Made by a program: the position numbers and the translations under genes
The notes under the pieces: generated by a model
What the model was told of the DNA's origin: nothing
Seen by the model: only the letters and a program-made list of their open reading frames with translations
Database searches by the model: none
NCBI GenBank assembly: GCA_900104565.1
Contig: LT629951.1
Coordinates: 339,501 to 403,500, forward strand
Reading direction: 5' to 3'
DNA length: 64,000 nt
Origin: Ruminococcaceae bacterium Marseille-P2935
GTDB taxonomy: Bacteria > Bacillota > Clostridia > Oscillospirales > Ruminococcaceae
In this document: in pieces, positions 44,043 through 53,804 of the stretch
Numbering within the stretch: the first letter of the stretch is position 1
Layout of the letters: each line of letters starts with the position of its first letter

Positions 44043-44522
44043 ATGAACATACCAACAACGTTAAAGCATAAGCCGGTCATTGTCTCAGAAAATTATGAAA
44101 ATGTCGACGGCCGCAACGCATATCAATCCGATGCAAAAGGCCTTTCTCTGGGCCTTGCCCAGTGGAATGACCGTGGTAGGGTAGATATTTCTGCAAAAGT
44201 TTGGCGTTATACCGGGGAAAAATGGTCCCGGCAATCAGAAGAGCTGCCCATGCATAGGGTAATCGACCTGGCAATTCTTATTTGCCGGGCGAAGCTTCAT
44301 TTTAGAGAAGCCTACCGTTTCCCCAATTTTTACGACCCCGAGCACCCGGTTATCGACCGTGTAGGGCTGCAAGGGGACGCAATGACAGTGGAAGTGTGTA
44401 CAAAAAATGAGCATATTAACGAAGACATGAAGCTGTTTGCCAATGCCCTCAGCCAGGATGATGAGCTGATTGGGGAGCGGTTAGCGGTTCTTTCGCGCTT
44501 ATTGAAGGAGATGGGGTATTAA
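44043..44522 (+). CDS. Conserved hypothetical protein, possibly DUF6530 family
   Basis: 159 residues, soluble, no signal or membrane segment. It contains a two-part pattern LGLAQWNDRGRVDISAKVWRY and DLAILICRAKLHFREAYRFP followed by YDPEHPVIDRVGLQGDAM. I associate this with DUF6530, a family of unknown function common in Firmicutes, but cannot confirm it here. Its stop overlaps the next start (TAATG), so it is translationally coupled to the GIY-YIG-like gene. Controlled by the unusual promoter at 43968. Confidence 0.65.
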   Translation: MNIPTTLKHKPVIVSENYENVDGRNAYQSDAKGLSLGLAQWNDRGRVDISAKVWRYTGEKWSRQSEELPMHRVIDLAILICRAKLHFREAYRFPNFYDPEHPVIDRVGLQGDAMTVEVCTKNEHINEDMKLFANALSQDDELIGERLAVLSRLLKEMGY

Positions 44523-44869
44523 TGGATGCAAAACAGCACCGAAAGGAACTGGTGCAGGAATATAAACAACGGAAGCTGACTGGCGGTGTATTCTGTATTG
44601 TAAATGATTTGACCGGACAAAGGTTGCTGCTAGCAGAAACTGACCTGCAGGGCAGCCGCAACCGGTTTGATTTTATGACTATGACCGGAAACAGCCCCCA
44701 CTATAAATTAAACAAAGACTATGCTGCACAAAAAGGAAAAGGGTTCCGGTTTGAAGTTTTAGAGCAGATAGAACAGAAAGAAAACCAGGATAAAGCAGAA
44801 TTTTTAGAGGAACTGGAAGTGCTGCGTCAGCTTTGGTGTGAAAAATATTTGCCCGAAGCATTGTATTAG
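44522..44869 (+). CDS. GIY-YIG nuclease-like protein
   Basis: 115 residues. LTGGVFCIVNDLTGQRLLLA resembles the GIY-YIG core strand with the G-x(n)-Y/I pattern altered (GVF and CIV). SRNRFDFMTMTGNSPHYKLN and GFRFEVLEQIEQKENQDKAEF resemble the Arg/His and Glu regions. A known clostridial group annotated GIY-YIG has this shape, but catalytic tyrosines are not obvious, so it may be a non-nuclease relative. Coupled to the preceding gene. Confidence 0.55.
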   Translation: MDAKQHRKELVQEYKQRKLTGGVFCIVNDLTGQRLLLAETDLQGSRNRFDFMTMTGNSPHYKLNKDYAAQKGKGFRFEVLEQIEQKENQDKAEFLEELEVLRQLWCEKYLPEALY

Positions 44870-45288
44870 AATGGTTTTGCAGTCTGGTAAAGTAAAAAGC
44901 CCGCCTCTTTTTTATTAAAACAGTCCCCGGAATTCGGAAAAGCGCAGTTCAGCAGTATACTGAATACAACTTGCGGCTGCCGTACAAATTTGGTTTATGA
45001 AAACCCAAAGAAAAACTGTACCACCAGTGTTATTGGGGACAAAAGGAAGCGGCGAGGGACTGGAATACCGCAGGCGGCCGTGAGAAGAAAACTTTTCACA
45101 ACGGCTGCCGCTGTTGACCGAAAATTTTACGGCTTTTAAAGGCACTTAACTGCAATGGGGTAATTTTCGGAGGCCTTCATACGATTTAATAGAATACCGC
45201 AGTGTTTTTGCAGGTTAAAATTACTGTGAAACGAGCTGCCTGTTTTATTTTCAGACACGCCGCCAGTAATGGAATGGGAGCAATGAAT
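44870..45288. other. Gap of about 420 bp
   Basis: No supported gene or RNA. The sirtuin open frame begins inside it at 45202 but the likely start is 45289. Confidence 0.4.
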
Positions 45289-45999
45289 ATGACATTACAG
45301 CAAATGATATCTGCCAGCAAATCCATTGTGTTTTTTGGTGGGGCAGGTGTTTCCACCGAAAGCGGAATTCCGGATTTCCGGTCAGCTGACGGTCTGTACC
45401 ATCAAAAATACGATGTACCGCCCGAAACACTGCTTAGTCATGGTTATTTTTTAAAACATACCAAAGAATTCTACCGGTTTTACCGGGAAAAAATGCTTTG
45501 CCTGGGTGCCAAACCCAATGATGCTCATTTTAAACTGGCGCAGCTGGAGCAGGCAGGGCGGCTGAAAGCAGTGGTAACCCAGAATATTGATGGGCTGCAT
45601 CAATTGGCGGGAAGCAAAAAAGTATATGAGTTGCATGGTTCGGTATATCGTAACCATTGTATTAGCTGCGGCAAACAATATGGCGTTGAGAAGATTTTGC
45701 AAGGGGAAGAGATCCCTCTATGCAGCTGCGGGGGAGTGATAAAGCCCGATGTTGTGCTGTATGGTGAGGCACTGGACGACAGGACTGTTGCCGGCGCTGT
45801 ACACGCCATCTCAAACAGTGATATGCTGATTATTGCGGGCACCTCGCTGGCGGTTTACCCTGCTGCTGGGTTGGTTCAGTATTTTAATGGCAACCACTTG
45901 GTGCTTATCAACCGTGACCCAACCCCTATGGATTGTTGCTGCGAACTGGTAATTCGCGATAAGGTAGGCGAAGTACTGGGACAGATAACAGCGGAATAA
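45289..45999 (+). CDS. cobB: NAD-dependent protein deacylase (sirtuin, CobB-like)
   Basis: 236 residues. It has NAD-binding GAGVSTESGIPDFRS (about 18-32), QNIDGLHQLAG with catalytic His in VYELHGSVY (about 100-120), and a zinc site of four cysteines (CISCG and CSCGG). It removes acyl groups from lysines using NAD+ and makes O-acyl-ADP-ribose. ATG 45289 is 8 nt after GGGAG; 45283 is an alternative. It stands alone with a terminator. Confidence 0.95.
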   Translation: MTLQQMISASKSIVFFGGAGVSTESGIPDFRSADGLYHQKYDVPPETLLSHGYFLKHTKEFYRFYREKMLCLGAKPNDAHFKLAQLEQAGRLKAVVTQNIDGLHQLAGSKKVYELHGSVYRNHCISCGKQYGVEKILQGEEIPLCSCGGVIKPDVVLYGEALDDRTVAGAVHAISNSDMLIIAGTSLAVYPAAGLVQYFNGNHLVLINRDPTPMDCCCELVIRDKVGEVLGQITAE

Positions 46000-46002
46000 G
46001 CA

Positions 46003-46046
46003 AGGCAGCTAATGCCCTGGAACACCGGGGCATTTTGCTGTGCCTT
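46003..46046 (+). terminator. Nested terminator after the sirtuin
   Basis: AATGCCC (46011-46017) / GGGCATT (46028-46034) within outer arms AAGGCA/TGCCTT, followed by TTTT. Confidence 0.7.
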
Positions 46047-46474
46047 TTACAAGTGGCGGGGAACGTGAACCAGATGCATGACAAGCTGGATTGCGATAGG
46101 TATGCGGCATAGGAAACTCAAAATAGCAGGTAAAGGTGATCTTGACAGACAGCCACAGCCTTACGCCCGGCAACCAAAGCTACCCCTTATTTTAGCCGAA
46201 GTGCCGATGGGTGTAACCGGGCTACAAGCGGAGATATACGGCAGCCCATGGAAGTTATAATTCCGTCTGTGTCAAGTCACACACATTTCGTTGTACTGTA
46301 TAAAAAAGCTGCTGGGCGGTTATCACCCAGAAAGGTAATCAGGGGGCTTTTGTTGCTAGGCATTATCGGTTAGGAATACAGGCTTATATATTGTAATAAT
46401 GCTCTGAATATGGTAGGGCGAAAAAAAAGAAAATAGGAATTTTGTATAGTTTTCGACGGAAATGAGGCGACATC
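46047..46474. other. Gap of about 430 bp
   Basis: Nothing recognised. A 60-codon frame has no ribosome site. Confidence 0.4.
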
Positions 46475-47171
46475 ATGAATTGAACTCAAAAATTCCCAGT
46501 CAACATTTTTTTGTCCCGAATGCTGTGCTCCGGTTCGCCAGGGTGGGCAGTTTTGCAACCAGTGTGGCGCTAAAATACCAGAGCGGCACAATCCCGTTCC
46601 ACCAGCGAATGAACTGATGCCGCAAATTCCGCCCAGCGCTGGTATTGAAGCATATAATGCCCAGGTAAAAAAGCAATCCAGCAGGAAAAGACCCATTACT
46701 ACCATACTGCTGGCGGTACTGTGCGGCGTTTTGGGTATCAGTACAGCGGTGATGGAAATTTATTCTGTCTGGCAAAATATTCCGCTGGCCCAAAAGAGCG
46801 AAGAGCTGAGGAAGAGCATTGACTCTTATGATGAACTGTGTGAAATGCATGAACAGCTGCTTGTAGAATATAAAGAACTTTGCACAGACTACGATACGGT
46901 TTATGATATGGCTGAGTACTATGAAAAGGAACTGCTTAATCAGCAAAAAGGAATTAAGGCATTGCAGTATGTTGCAATCATCGATTCCGCTTCGGTTTAT
47001 CATCGGTATGATTGTACTAGAATGGATTGGACGACCGGCTGGTGGGCCTGTATGAGTCAAGACGCAAAAATGCTTGGCTATACGAAGTGCAGTATTGCTG
47101 GCGATAATTTTTGGCAGCCATTTACTATTTGTGTAAACAGTGATATAATACTATTCTGGTGTAGTTTATAA
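46475..47171 (+). CDS. Zinc-ribbon membrane protein, probably frameshifted at codon 3
   Basis: From 46479 the open frame encodes ELKNSQSTFFCPECCAPVRQ, then GGQFCNQCGAKIPER. This is a CxxC...CxxC zinc ribbon, followed by a membrane helix (TTILLAVLCGVLGISTAVM), a coiled-coil-like external part and a C-terminal VYHRYDC...GYTKC motif. That frame has no ATG before the ribbon; the nearest in-frame ATG (46617) would lose it. An ATG at 46475, 7 nt after GAGG, reads ATG AAT TGA; dropping one T joins it to the ribbon frame. So either one base was gained at the second codon or a rare ATT start at 46479 is used. Confidence 0.6.
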
Positions 47172-47221
47172 AACAATAAGATAAACTACGTATGATTGTA
47201 AAACAGGAAAGAAGAATGGTT

Positions 47222-48268
47222 ATGAAAAAAATAGTTTTTGGAATTTTATCGTCCTTAATGGCATTGACAATGGTGGCTTGTTCAGCAGGGGGCCAGTCTT
47301 CCTCGGCTGCTTTATCCAGCGATCCATCAGTGGCTCCTACCAGCCAGGCAGCTTCGTCGCTGCCGGCAGAAACAGAGCCGGTCACAATGCGCATTGCCAC
47401 TATGAAGGGACCAACCACCATGGGAATGGTGAAGCTGATGTCTGATGTGGACAGTGGGAATGCCGGCGGGAATTACCAGGTAACCATGTATGGCACCTCG
47501 GATGAATTTGTACCCAAAATTGTGAACGGAGAGGTTGATATTGCGGCTGTTCCCTGCAATTTGGCTTCGGTGCTTTACCAAAAGACCGGCGGGAAAATAA
47601 AGGTGACGGCTATCAACACGCTGGGCGTTTTGTATATGGTGGAAAGCGGCAACCAGGTGCAGTCGGTGGCTGACCTAAAAGGAAAAACCATTTATACAAC
47701 CGGAAAGGGCACCACCCCCGAATATGTTCTGCGGTATGTTCTTACCCAAAATGGAATCGACCCGGATCAGGATGTAACCATCGAGTTTAAATCGGAATCA
47801 ACCGAAGTAGCTGCTATGCTGGCCCAGGGGGAAAATGTGGTTGCCATGCTGCCCCAGCCGTTTGTAACCACTGCCCAGGCTAAAAATGAAAAATTGCGGA
47901 TCGCCTTGGATATGACGGAAGAATGGAATAAGATCAGCACGGACAGCAGCCTGGTGACAGGTGTTATTATTGTGCGGGATGAATTTTTACAGCAGAATAA
48001 AGAGGCTTTTGACACCTTTTTACAGGAATACAAAGCATCGACTGAATTTGTAAATGCCAATTTAGACCAGGCGGCCGCACTGGTTGGCGGGTATGAAATT
48101 GTGCCGGAAGCGGTGGCAAAAAAAGCGCTGCCTCACTGCAATATTACCTATATTGACGGCGCCGAGATGAAACAAAAAATCAGCGGATATTTAAATGTGC
48201 TGGCAGAGGCAAACCCGCAGTCGGTGGGAGGAAAGGTACCTGATGCGCCATTCTATTATGAAAAATAA
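47222..48268 (+). CDS. ABC transporter substrate-binding lipoprotein (NMT1/SsuA/TauA-like)
   Basis: 348 residues. The signal peptide ends in lipobox LTMVAC, then a Ser/Ala linker and a type II periplasmic-binding fold: VTMRIATMKGPTTMGMVKLM, a domain hinge near AAVPCNLASVLYQK, then DLKGKTIYTTGKGTTPEYVL. This arrangement is typical of binding proteins for nitrate, sulfonates, taurine or thiamine precursors. It overlaps the permease gene. The ligand cannot be told. Confidence 0.9.
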   Translation: MKKIVFGILSSLMALTMVACSAGGQSSSAALSSDPSVAPTSQAASSLPAETEPVTMRIATMKGPTTMGMVKLMSDVDSGNAGGNYQVTMYGTSDEFVPKIVNGEVDIAAVPCNLASVLYQKTGGKIKVTAINTLGVLYMVESGNQVQSVADLKGKTIYTTGKGTTPEYVLRYVLTQNGIDPDQDVTIEFKSESTEVAAMLAQGENVVAMLPQPFVTTAQAKNEKLRIALDMTEEWNKISTDSSLVTGVIIVRDEFLQQNKEAFDTFLQEYKASTEFVNANLDQAAALVGGYEIVPEAVAKKALPHCNITYIDGAEMKQKISGYLNVLAEANPQSVGGKVPDAPFYYEK

Positions 48269-49016
48269 AATATGGTGGCAGCGGGCGTTGGCTTATCTTT
48301 TCTGGTTGGCCGTATGGCAGGCCGCCAGTGTGGCAATTGGGCAGGAGCTGTTTTTGGTTTCTCCCTTTGCGGTGATCAAAACCCTCCTTTCCCTTTCAAA
48401 AAGCGCAGAGTTTTGGGGAGCGGTGGGATTCTCCCTGCTGCGCATAACAACCGGCTTTTTGCTGGCTATTCTGTTAGGCGTGGGTTTTGCAGTGCTTTCG
48501 GCCCGGTTTCAATGGGTGGAGCTGCTGTTATATCCGCTCACAGCGGTGATTAACTGCACGCCGGTGGTGTCCTTTATTATTCTGGCGCTTATCTGGATCA
48601 GCTCCAGCAACCTGTCGGCGTTTATTTCTTTTTTAATGGTGTTCCCCATTATCTACCAGAATACCCTGCAAGGCATTCTTCATGTCGATCATAAACTGCT
48701 GGAGATGGCAAGGGTGTTTCGGGTAGGCGCCTGGAGGCGGGTTCTTTATATTTACCTTCCCGATGTGATGCCTTTTTTCGTATCAGCCTGTTCGGTTGCA
48801 TTGGGAATGTGCTGGAAAGCAGGAGTCGCTGCCGAAGTAATTGGTTTACCCAGTGGTTCCATTGGAGAAAAGCTGTACCAGGCTAAGATTTATTTAAACA
48901 CCGGCGAGGTATTTGCCTGGACAGTTGTGATTATTGTCATCAGTATTCTGTTTGAAAAACTGTTTTTGACGGGGCTTCGGGCGTTGCAGCGAAACCTGGA
49001 AGGAGGCCCCGCCTGA
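48243..49016 (+). CDS. ABC transporter permease (SsuC/TauC/ThiX-like)
   Basis: 257 residues with about six helices and the cytoplasmic coupling loop region EMARVFRVGAWRRVLYIYLP, the EAA motif of importers. ATG 48243 lies inside the end of the binding-protein gene and follows GGAGGAAAGG. Together with the neighbours it forms a three-gene importer, genes overlapping by 26 and 1 nt. Confidence 0.93.
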   Translation: MRHSIMKNKIWWQRALAYLFWLAVWQAASVAIGQELFLVSPFAVIKTLLSLSKSAEFWGAVGFSLLRITTGFLLAILLGVGFAVLSARFQWVELLLYPLTAVINCTPVVSFIILALIWISSSNLSAFISFLMVFPIIYQNTLQGILHVDHKLLEMARVFRVGAWRRVLYIYLPDVMPFFVSACSVALGMCWKAGVAAEVIGLPSGSIGEKLYQAKIYLNTGEVFAWTVVIIVISILFEKLFLTGLRALQRNLEGGPA

Positions 49017-49594
49017 TGAATATTGTGATAGATCGCCTGTTGAAACGATATGGAGATCAAATTGTTCTGAATGGGTTTTCGGCTCACATACCGCAGGGGA
49101 AAATCACCTGTTTGATGGGGCGTTCCGGCTGCGGAAAAACTACGCTGCTGCATATTTTAATGGGGTTGGTTCAGCCGGACGGCGGCAGTATTTATGGGTT
49201 GGACGGCCTGCGTATCAGCGCGGTTTTTCAGGAAAATAGGCTGTGTGAACGGCTGAATGCAGTTTCTAATGTGAAGTTAGTCTGTGAGTATACCATGAAT
49301 GACGGGAATATTAAAAACCAATTGGAAAATGTAGGACTGTTAAATGAGGATATTGCCAAGCCGGTCAGCCAGCTAAGCGGCGGAATGAAACGCCGGGTAG
49401 CAATTGTACGCGCTATGGCAGTCCCGTTTGATTTGGTATTCATGGACGAACCTTTTAAGGGCTTGGACGATGAAACCCGTCAATTGGTAGTGGGGTATCT
49501 GTTGCAAAAACTAGGCGGAAAAACGGCTTTGATTGTCACCCATGATCCGGCAGAAGCCCGGCTGCTGGGCGGCACGGTTTTGGAAATGGAATGA
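49016..49594 (+). CDS. ABC transporter ATP-binding protein of the importer (short)
   Basis: 192 residues, about 40 fewer than usual for the SsuB/TauB type; the Walker A-to-signature distance is short. Walker A GRSGCGKTT (about 36-44), Q-loop VFQENRL, signature LSGGMKRR, Walker B LVFMDEP and switch His THDP are all present, so it should be active. The missing part is C-terminal. Its start overlaps the permease stop (TGATG). Confidence 0.92.
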   Translation: MNIVIDRLLKRYGDQIVLNGFSAHIPQGKITCLMGRSGCGKTTLLHILMGLVQPDGGSIYGLDGLRISAVFQENRLCERLNAVSNVKLVCEYTMNDGNIKNQLENVGLLNEDIAKPVSQLSGGMKRRVAIVRAMAVPFDLVFMDEPFKGLDDETRQLVVGYLLQKLGGKTALIVTHDPAEARLLGGTVLEME

Positions 49595-49810
49595 ATTCTA
49601 TTACACGTAAGAATAAAAAACACCCCCAGCTTGAAAGGTACACGATGGTTGCTGTGTAGCTGGCAAATAGGCAGTTTTTTTCTTTGGGGCACAGCTGGTT
49701 CCCCTACATTCCTGGTGTGGCGTCAGTCTGCGTATGCTGTTTGAAAAACTGCCGTTTTTTTACCATAAAAAACGATCGATTAACGGTATACGCCGGGTAA
49801 GGTTGTAAAA

Positions 49811-49857
49811 AATCAGGCAGTGTTCCTTTAAGGGTTGAACACTGCCTGATTTTTTTG
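49811..49857 (+). terminator. Intrinsic terminator of the ABC operon
   Basis: 15-bp perfect stem AATCAGGCAGTGTTC/GAACACTGCCTGATT with an 11-nt loop, A-rich before and T-rich after, about 220 bp past the ATPase stop. Confidence 0.88.
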
Positions 49858-50274
49858 ACAGCTAACCCTTCGGTATTCCCCTATAGGGCCGCTGCTTTCC
49901 CAAAGCTGCATTTAATAGTGCTTTTGCCTGGGAGCGCAAGGGCATAAAATATGATTTCGGCAGAGCAAATTGCAATGTGTTCCTTATTTTCAACTTGCAA
50001 TTCGACTTTGTGTTTCCGGTCAAAAAGTTTGAATGTTCATCAATTAACAGTGAATAAATATTAAGTGCGTAAAAATAGGACTATCATTTAGAAATAGGCG
50101 GTAGTCCCATTTTTATATGCAGTAATGGTGACGATATGGTATTCTAGGATAGAAAATATTGAAAACACACGATGTAAAAACATTTTTGTATCAAAAAGTT
50201 GTTGTGTAAAAGTATTTTGATAGCCTGAAATTAGCTTATTGTGTATGATATAGATAAATAAAGGTGGTGAGATT
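49858..50274. other. Gap of about 415 bp
   Basis: No supported gene. AT-rich sequence leading to the promoter of the XRE gene. Confidence 0.4.
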
Positions 50275-50919
50275 ATGAATATTGGAATAAAAATTAAGGA
50301 AGCACGAATTGCCGCACGACTTACACAAGAACAAGCTGCGGAAGTGCTCGGTGTAAGCAGACAAACGATGTCAAACTGGGAAAACAGCAAAACATACCCA
50401 GACATTGTTAGTGTAATAAAAATGAGTGACTTGTACGCAGTAAGTCTCGACCACCTTTTGAAAGAAAAGGAGGAAGCGCCTATGTCGCATTATATTGATT
50501 ATCTTGAAGAAAGCACTAACACCGTTAAGAGCAAAACTAAACTATCTAAAATTATTTTGATTGCTACTTACCTTAGTATCTGGTCATTCGCCTTAATAAT
50601 GTTCTGGTTCTTTATTAGCGGTTCGGATGCTATGGGATTTAGCCTTGTGTTCTTGTGGGTTGTTCTTCCTGTTTCAACATTTGTGATTTCTTTGCTGATA
50701 GGCAAGAACGATTTCTGGAGAAAGCGAAAATGGTTTGCAACTATCGCTTTTGGTGCAATGTATATGCTGGCTGAATACGCAACATTCAGTACCGCCAATA
50801 TGATTGCATTCGACAAAATCAATATGCCGCACTTTGAAATAATTTTAGTTGGTGCAGTTATCTCGGCTATCGGATTAGGAATTGGCACTATTGTCAACCA
50901 CAAAAAATCCAACCACTAA
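50275..50919 (+). CDS. XRE-family regulator with C-terminal membrane domain
   Basis: 214 residues. The helix-turn-helix covers about 1-68 with IKIKEARIAARLTQEQAAEV, LGVSRQTMSNWENSKTYPDI and MSDLYAVSLDHLL. A linker leads to four helices (about 88-112, 118-138, 150-170, 184-204). Membrane-anchored XRE regulators of this type are common in Clostridia and may sense envelope stress. It follows AAAGGTGGTGAG. No target gene is adjacent, so autoregulation or a trans target is possible. Confidence 0.88.
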   Translation: MNIGIKIKEARIAARLTQEQAAEVLGVSRQTMSNWENSKTYPDIVSVIKMSDLYAVSLDHLLKEKEEAPMSHYIDYLEESTNTVKSKTKLSKIILIATYLSIWSFALIMFWFFISGSDAMGFSLVFLWVVLPVSTFVISLLIGKNDFWRKRKWFATIAFGAMYMLAEYATFSTANMIAFDKINMPHFEIILVGAVISAIGLGIGTIVNHKKSNH

Positions 50920-51195
50920 TCTAAACACAAGAGGTTCCATTCTTATCGAGCGGAGCCTTTTTTATATCCCCTAATGAAAAAATCTACAATAGCTGTCCCT
51001 AACTATACTCCGGGAAGATAAAAGGGAATTGGGAGATTTTTAATGATCAAAGTGATAGCTGCAAAGCAGTATTTTTTAAGTGGCAGTATCTTATATCATG
51101 ACTTGAGAATTTTCCTCTTTTGCTGCAACTAAAAGGTAAAAATGGGAAGTAGATAAGTGAAGGGTCCTGAAACGGAATTCTGGGAGGTTGACGGG

Positions 51196-51752
51196 ATGAA
51201 TGACTGCAAAATTGTTGATTTGTTTTGGATACGCTCTGAGCGCGCCATAACTGAGACAGCGGAAAAATACGGGAAATACTGCCGAAGCATTGCTTATAAC
51301 ATTTTACTTGATGAAGAGGATGCGGAAGAGAGTGTGAACGATACCTATTGGGGGTATGGAACAGTATACCGCCTTACCGTCCCTCTGTCCTACGGACTTT
51401 TTTAGGAAAAATCACACGCCGTATCTCACTGAAGAAGTGGAGGGACAAAACCAGAAACAAGAGGGGCGGCGGTGAAGTGGCCCTTGTGCTTGAAGAACTG
51501 GAGGAATGTATCCCTTCCGCCCTTGCTGTTGAAGATAAAATTCATGCGGCGGAGCTTTTAGAAATACTTAATCGCTTTGTGGCTTCATTGCCTGAAACAG
51601 AACGACGGGTTTTTCTTTGCCGTTATTGGTATCTGGATTCTGTCGATACAATCAGCCGGAATTTTCACTTCAGCACCAGCAAAGTAAAATCCATGCTTTA
51701 CAGAACAAGAGGAAAGCTGCTTTCCCAGCTGCGACAGGAGGAAGCTTTATGA
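51196..51752 (+). pseudogene. Sigma-70 family (ECF-type) sigma factor, frameshifted
   Basis: ATG 51196 follows GGGAGG. Region 2 is clear: AEKYGKYCRSIAYNILLDEE, then DAEESVNDTYW, after which the frame stops at 51405. In the next frame the protein continues GVWNSIPPYRPSVLRTFLGK, ITRRISLKKW and region 4 PETERRVFLCRYWYLDSVDT, ISRNFHFSTSKVKSMLYRTR. The shift is at a run of five G (51350-51354); six G would restore an intact protein of about 185 residues. The downstream gene overlaps its stop (ATGA). It may be phase-variable, recently broken, or a sequencing error. Confidence 0.85.
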
Positions 51753-52315
51753 ATGCGAGTCATATTTTGGATGTGTTGGAAATGATTGACGATCCGTTTA
51801 TTTTACAAGCAAAAGACGCAAGTAAAAAATCTGCGCATGATCCGCATAAGAAGGTTAGAAACCTTAGGCGGACATTTGTTTTGGCAGCTATTATTGCAGC
51901 GGTATTATCTTTCTGTGGTTTTGTAGCTTATGAGTTTGGGTGGTTTGACCCATGGATTCAGAGGCCATCAACAGACCCGACTCAAACTGTGCGAAGTGCA
52001 ATCGAAAACCAGCTTGAGAAAGAATATACGTGGAATATCCGCATTGAGGAAATTGAGATTGACAAAGCAGAGACCGAGCGCGTTAAGGCAATGTATTTGG
52101 GTAGTGAACTGGCCGCTTTGCGAGGCTGGACAGACGAATCTCTTGCCGAGCATTTTGTCGTGGTGCGGGCAAAATATTATGCCGAGTATGACCATACCAA
52201 GACATTTATAGGTGACGGATACACACAACAGTATTTTTACCTGATACAGGATAAAACTACCGCCAAATGGATTATTGTGGACAATACAAGCCCAAATACG
52301 CACAACAAAACATAA
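51749..52315 (+). CDS. Putative membrane-bound anti-sigma factor partner
   Basis: 188 residues. A cytoplasmic N-terminus (about 1-50, MNASHILDVLEMIDDPFILQ), one helix (about 51-73) and an external C-terminal domain (about 80-188) resemble the DUF4829-like/lumazine-binding-type sensors paired with ECF sigma factors. ATGA overlap with the sigma gene indicates coupled translation. If the sigma is truly broken, this gene is left without its partner. Family assignment is by layout and context. Confidence 0.65.
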   Translation: MNASHILDVLEMIDDPFILQAKDASKKSAHDPHKKVRNLRRTFVLAAIIAAVLSFCGFVAYEFGWFDPWIQRPSTDPTQTVRSAIENQLEKEYTWNIRIEEIEIDKAETERVKAMYLGSELAALRGWTDESLAEHFVVVRAKYYAEYDHTKTFIGDGYTQQYFYLIQDKTTAKWIIVDNTSPNTHNKT

Positions 52316-52606
52316 CCTGGTCATTTGTAACATAAAAATCCATCATGGAGTGCCGCATCTTAAAATTAATACCTCACGTTAGGGGAGGGCCATTTTTCTG
52401 TTTTATCCGATTCTCATAGCAGGCCGTTGTATTCACCGGCAGCAGATGAAAACAGGTAAAAGCACCTGGTTATCCAATAAAATAATTGGTGCATAGTTTT
52501 TCAAAAATAAATTTCTCATTAGGCTTTTCTCTTGCTTTCCATATTTTATCCAGTATAATGAAAACAAAGGAAACCTTTAGAAAGATTGAGCTTAAGGGGA
52601 GAGAAC

Positions 52607-53515
52607 ATGGGCAAGGGCGAGGTGTTTGAATACCTGGGCAATGTGCGTGTTTTAGAGGATATGCGGCGTGAGCTAATCCGTGACAGGGTACGTTGCGTCA
52701 ATGAGCAAAAAATCCTGGGACAAAAGAAAAAGTATACCCACAGCGCTACACTGGATGGGCTATGGAATATTCCAAAGGCAGCGTTTTGGATTGTGCTTTT
52801 ACATGGAATTTTATTTTTCATTTGCGGGTTGCTGGACTACGTTCATATCTTATTCCCTTTTTTACCTCAGGGTGGAAATATTATATTACGTTTAGACGGT
52901 AAATTTGTCCCGTTTATCCGCTGGATGGAAAGCTGGTTTTTAGGTGCAGATGCCTTAATTGTGCTGTGGCCCGAAACTATGCTGGACAAGCTTAGAATGA
53001 TAGCCGAGGGTTCTGTTTCTATGGTTATTTTAGCAGCGCTTTTGGTGAGTGCATGGGTGATGATAAAGTTTGTATTGAACACCTATGTTGACCGCCAGGA
53101 AATAGTGAGTTTTGAAGAGATGGAGCTAAATCGCCTACGCATGGAGGAGGCCCGCAAAAAAGAGTTGGAAGACGATTTAAGCCTGCTTGCCCGGCTGTTG
53201 AACCGTACGGAAGAAATACTTCAGAGAGCCTATGAGATACCGGTATTGCCCAGGGGTTACAGACGATATGAAGCAATCAACCGGATCCAAGAACTTTTGG
53301 CTGACGATAATTGTCATTCTGTAGAAGATGCCGTGCGCCTGTATTATCAGGAAGATCATCAGGCTCCGGCTGCTTCTGCGGCCTTTCATGATGGTGATGC
53401 CGCATGGGAAGATAAAATGAATGAATTTAACTGCACTGCCAAACAGTTTTTAGAAGAGGGAATGAAACAGGAAGTGGAAAAACGGCAGGAGCAAACCAGC
53501 GTATTGAACGGATAG
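52607..53515 (+). CDS. Membrane protein with coiled-coil cytoplasmic tail
   Basis: 302 residues from ATG 52607 behind GGGGAG. Two membrane helices (about 52-78 and 125-150) are separated by an external part. A long charged, coiled-coil-like region rich in Glu/Arg (about 165-215, EEMELNRLRMEEARKKELED) and an acidic tail follow. No recognised family. Monocistronic. Confidence 0.65.
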   Translation: MGKGEVFEYLGNVRVLEDMRRELIRDRVRCVNEQKILGQKKKYTHSATLDGLWNIPKAAFWIVLLHGILFFICGLLDYVHILFPFLPQGGNIILRLDGKFVPFIRWMESWFLGADALIVLWPETMLDKLRMIAEGSVSMVILAALLVSAWVMIKFVLNTYVDRQEIVSFEEMELNRLRMEEARKKELEDDLSLLARLLNRTEEILQRAYEIPVLPRGYRRYEAINRIQELLADDNCHSVEDAVRLYYQEDHQAPAASAAFHDGDAAWEDKMNEFNCTAKQFLEEGMKQEVEKRQEQTSVLNG

Positions 53516-53804
53516 CGCGTTTTTCAATAGTCTTGGCCTTCAGCGGCAAATTTTGTTTTATACTGGTTAGCAGGCGTAGATTTCTGCAGCTTTTATAAGT
53601 TGCATAACACGGGTTTCGATGAAAAAACAGCACCAAAAGGGTTGCTTCTGGCGCCGTTGCTGAATATGCGTTTGTGGGTTGCTTTTTGCAAAAAACCAAT
53701 GGCAGGTGTACAGTTTTTTCATATTGGTTCTGCCCAAGCGTCAGCTCAAAAGGCGTTTCATATAAAAATGGCCGAAGCTGAATTAGCAGGCTGATAACAA
53801 TTCA

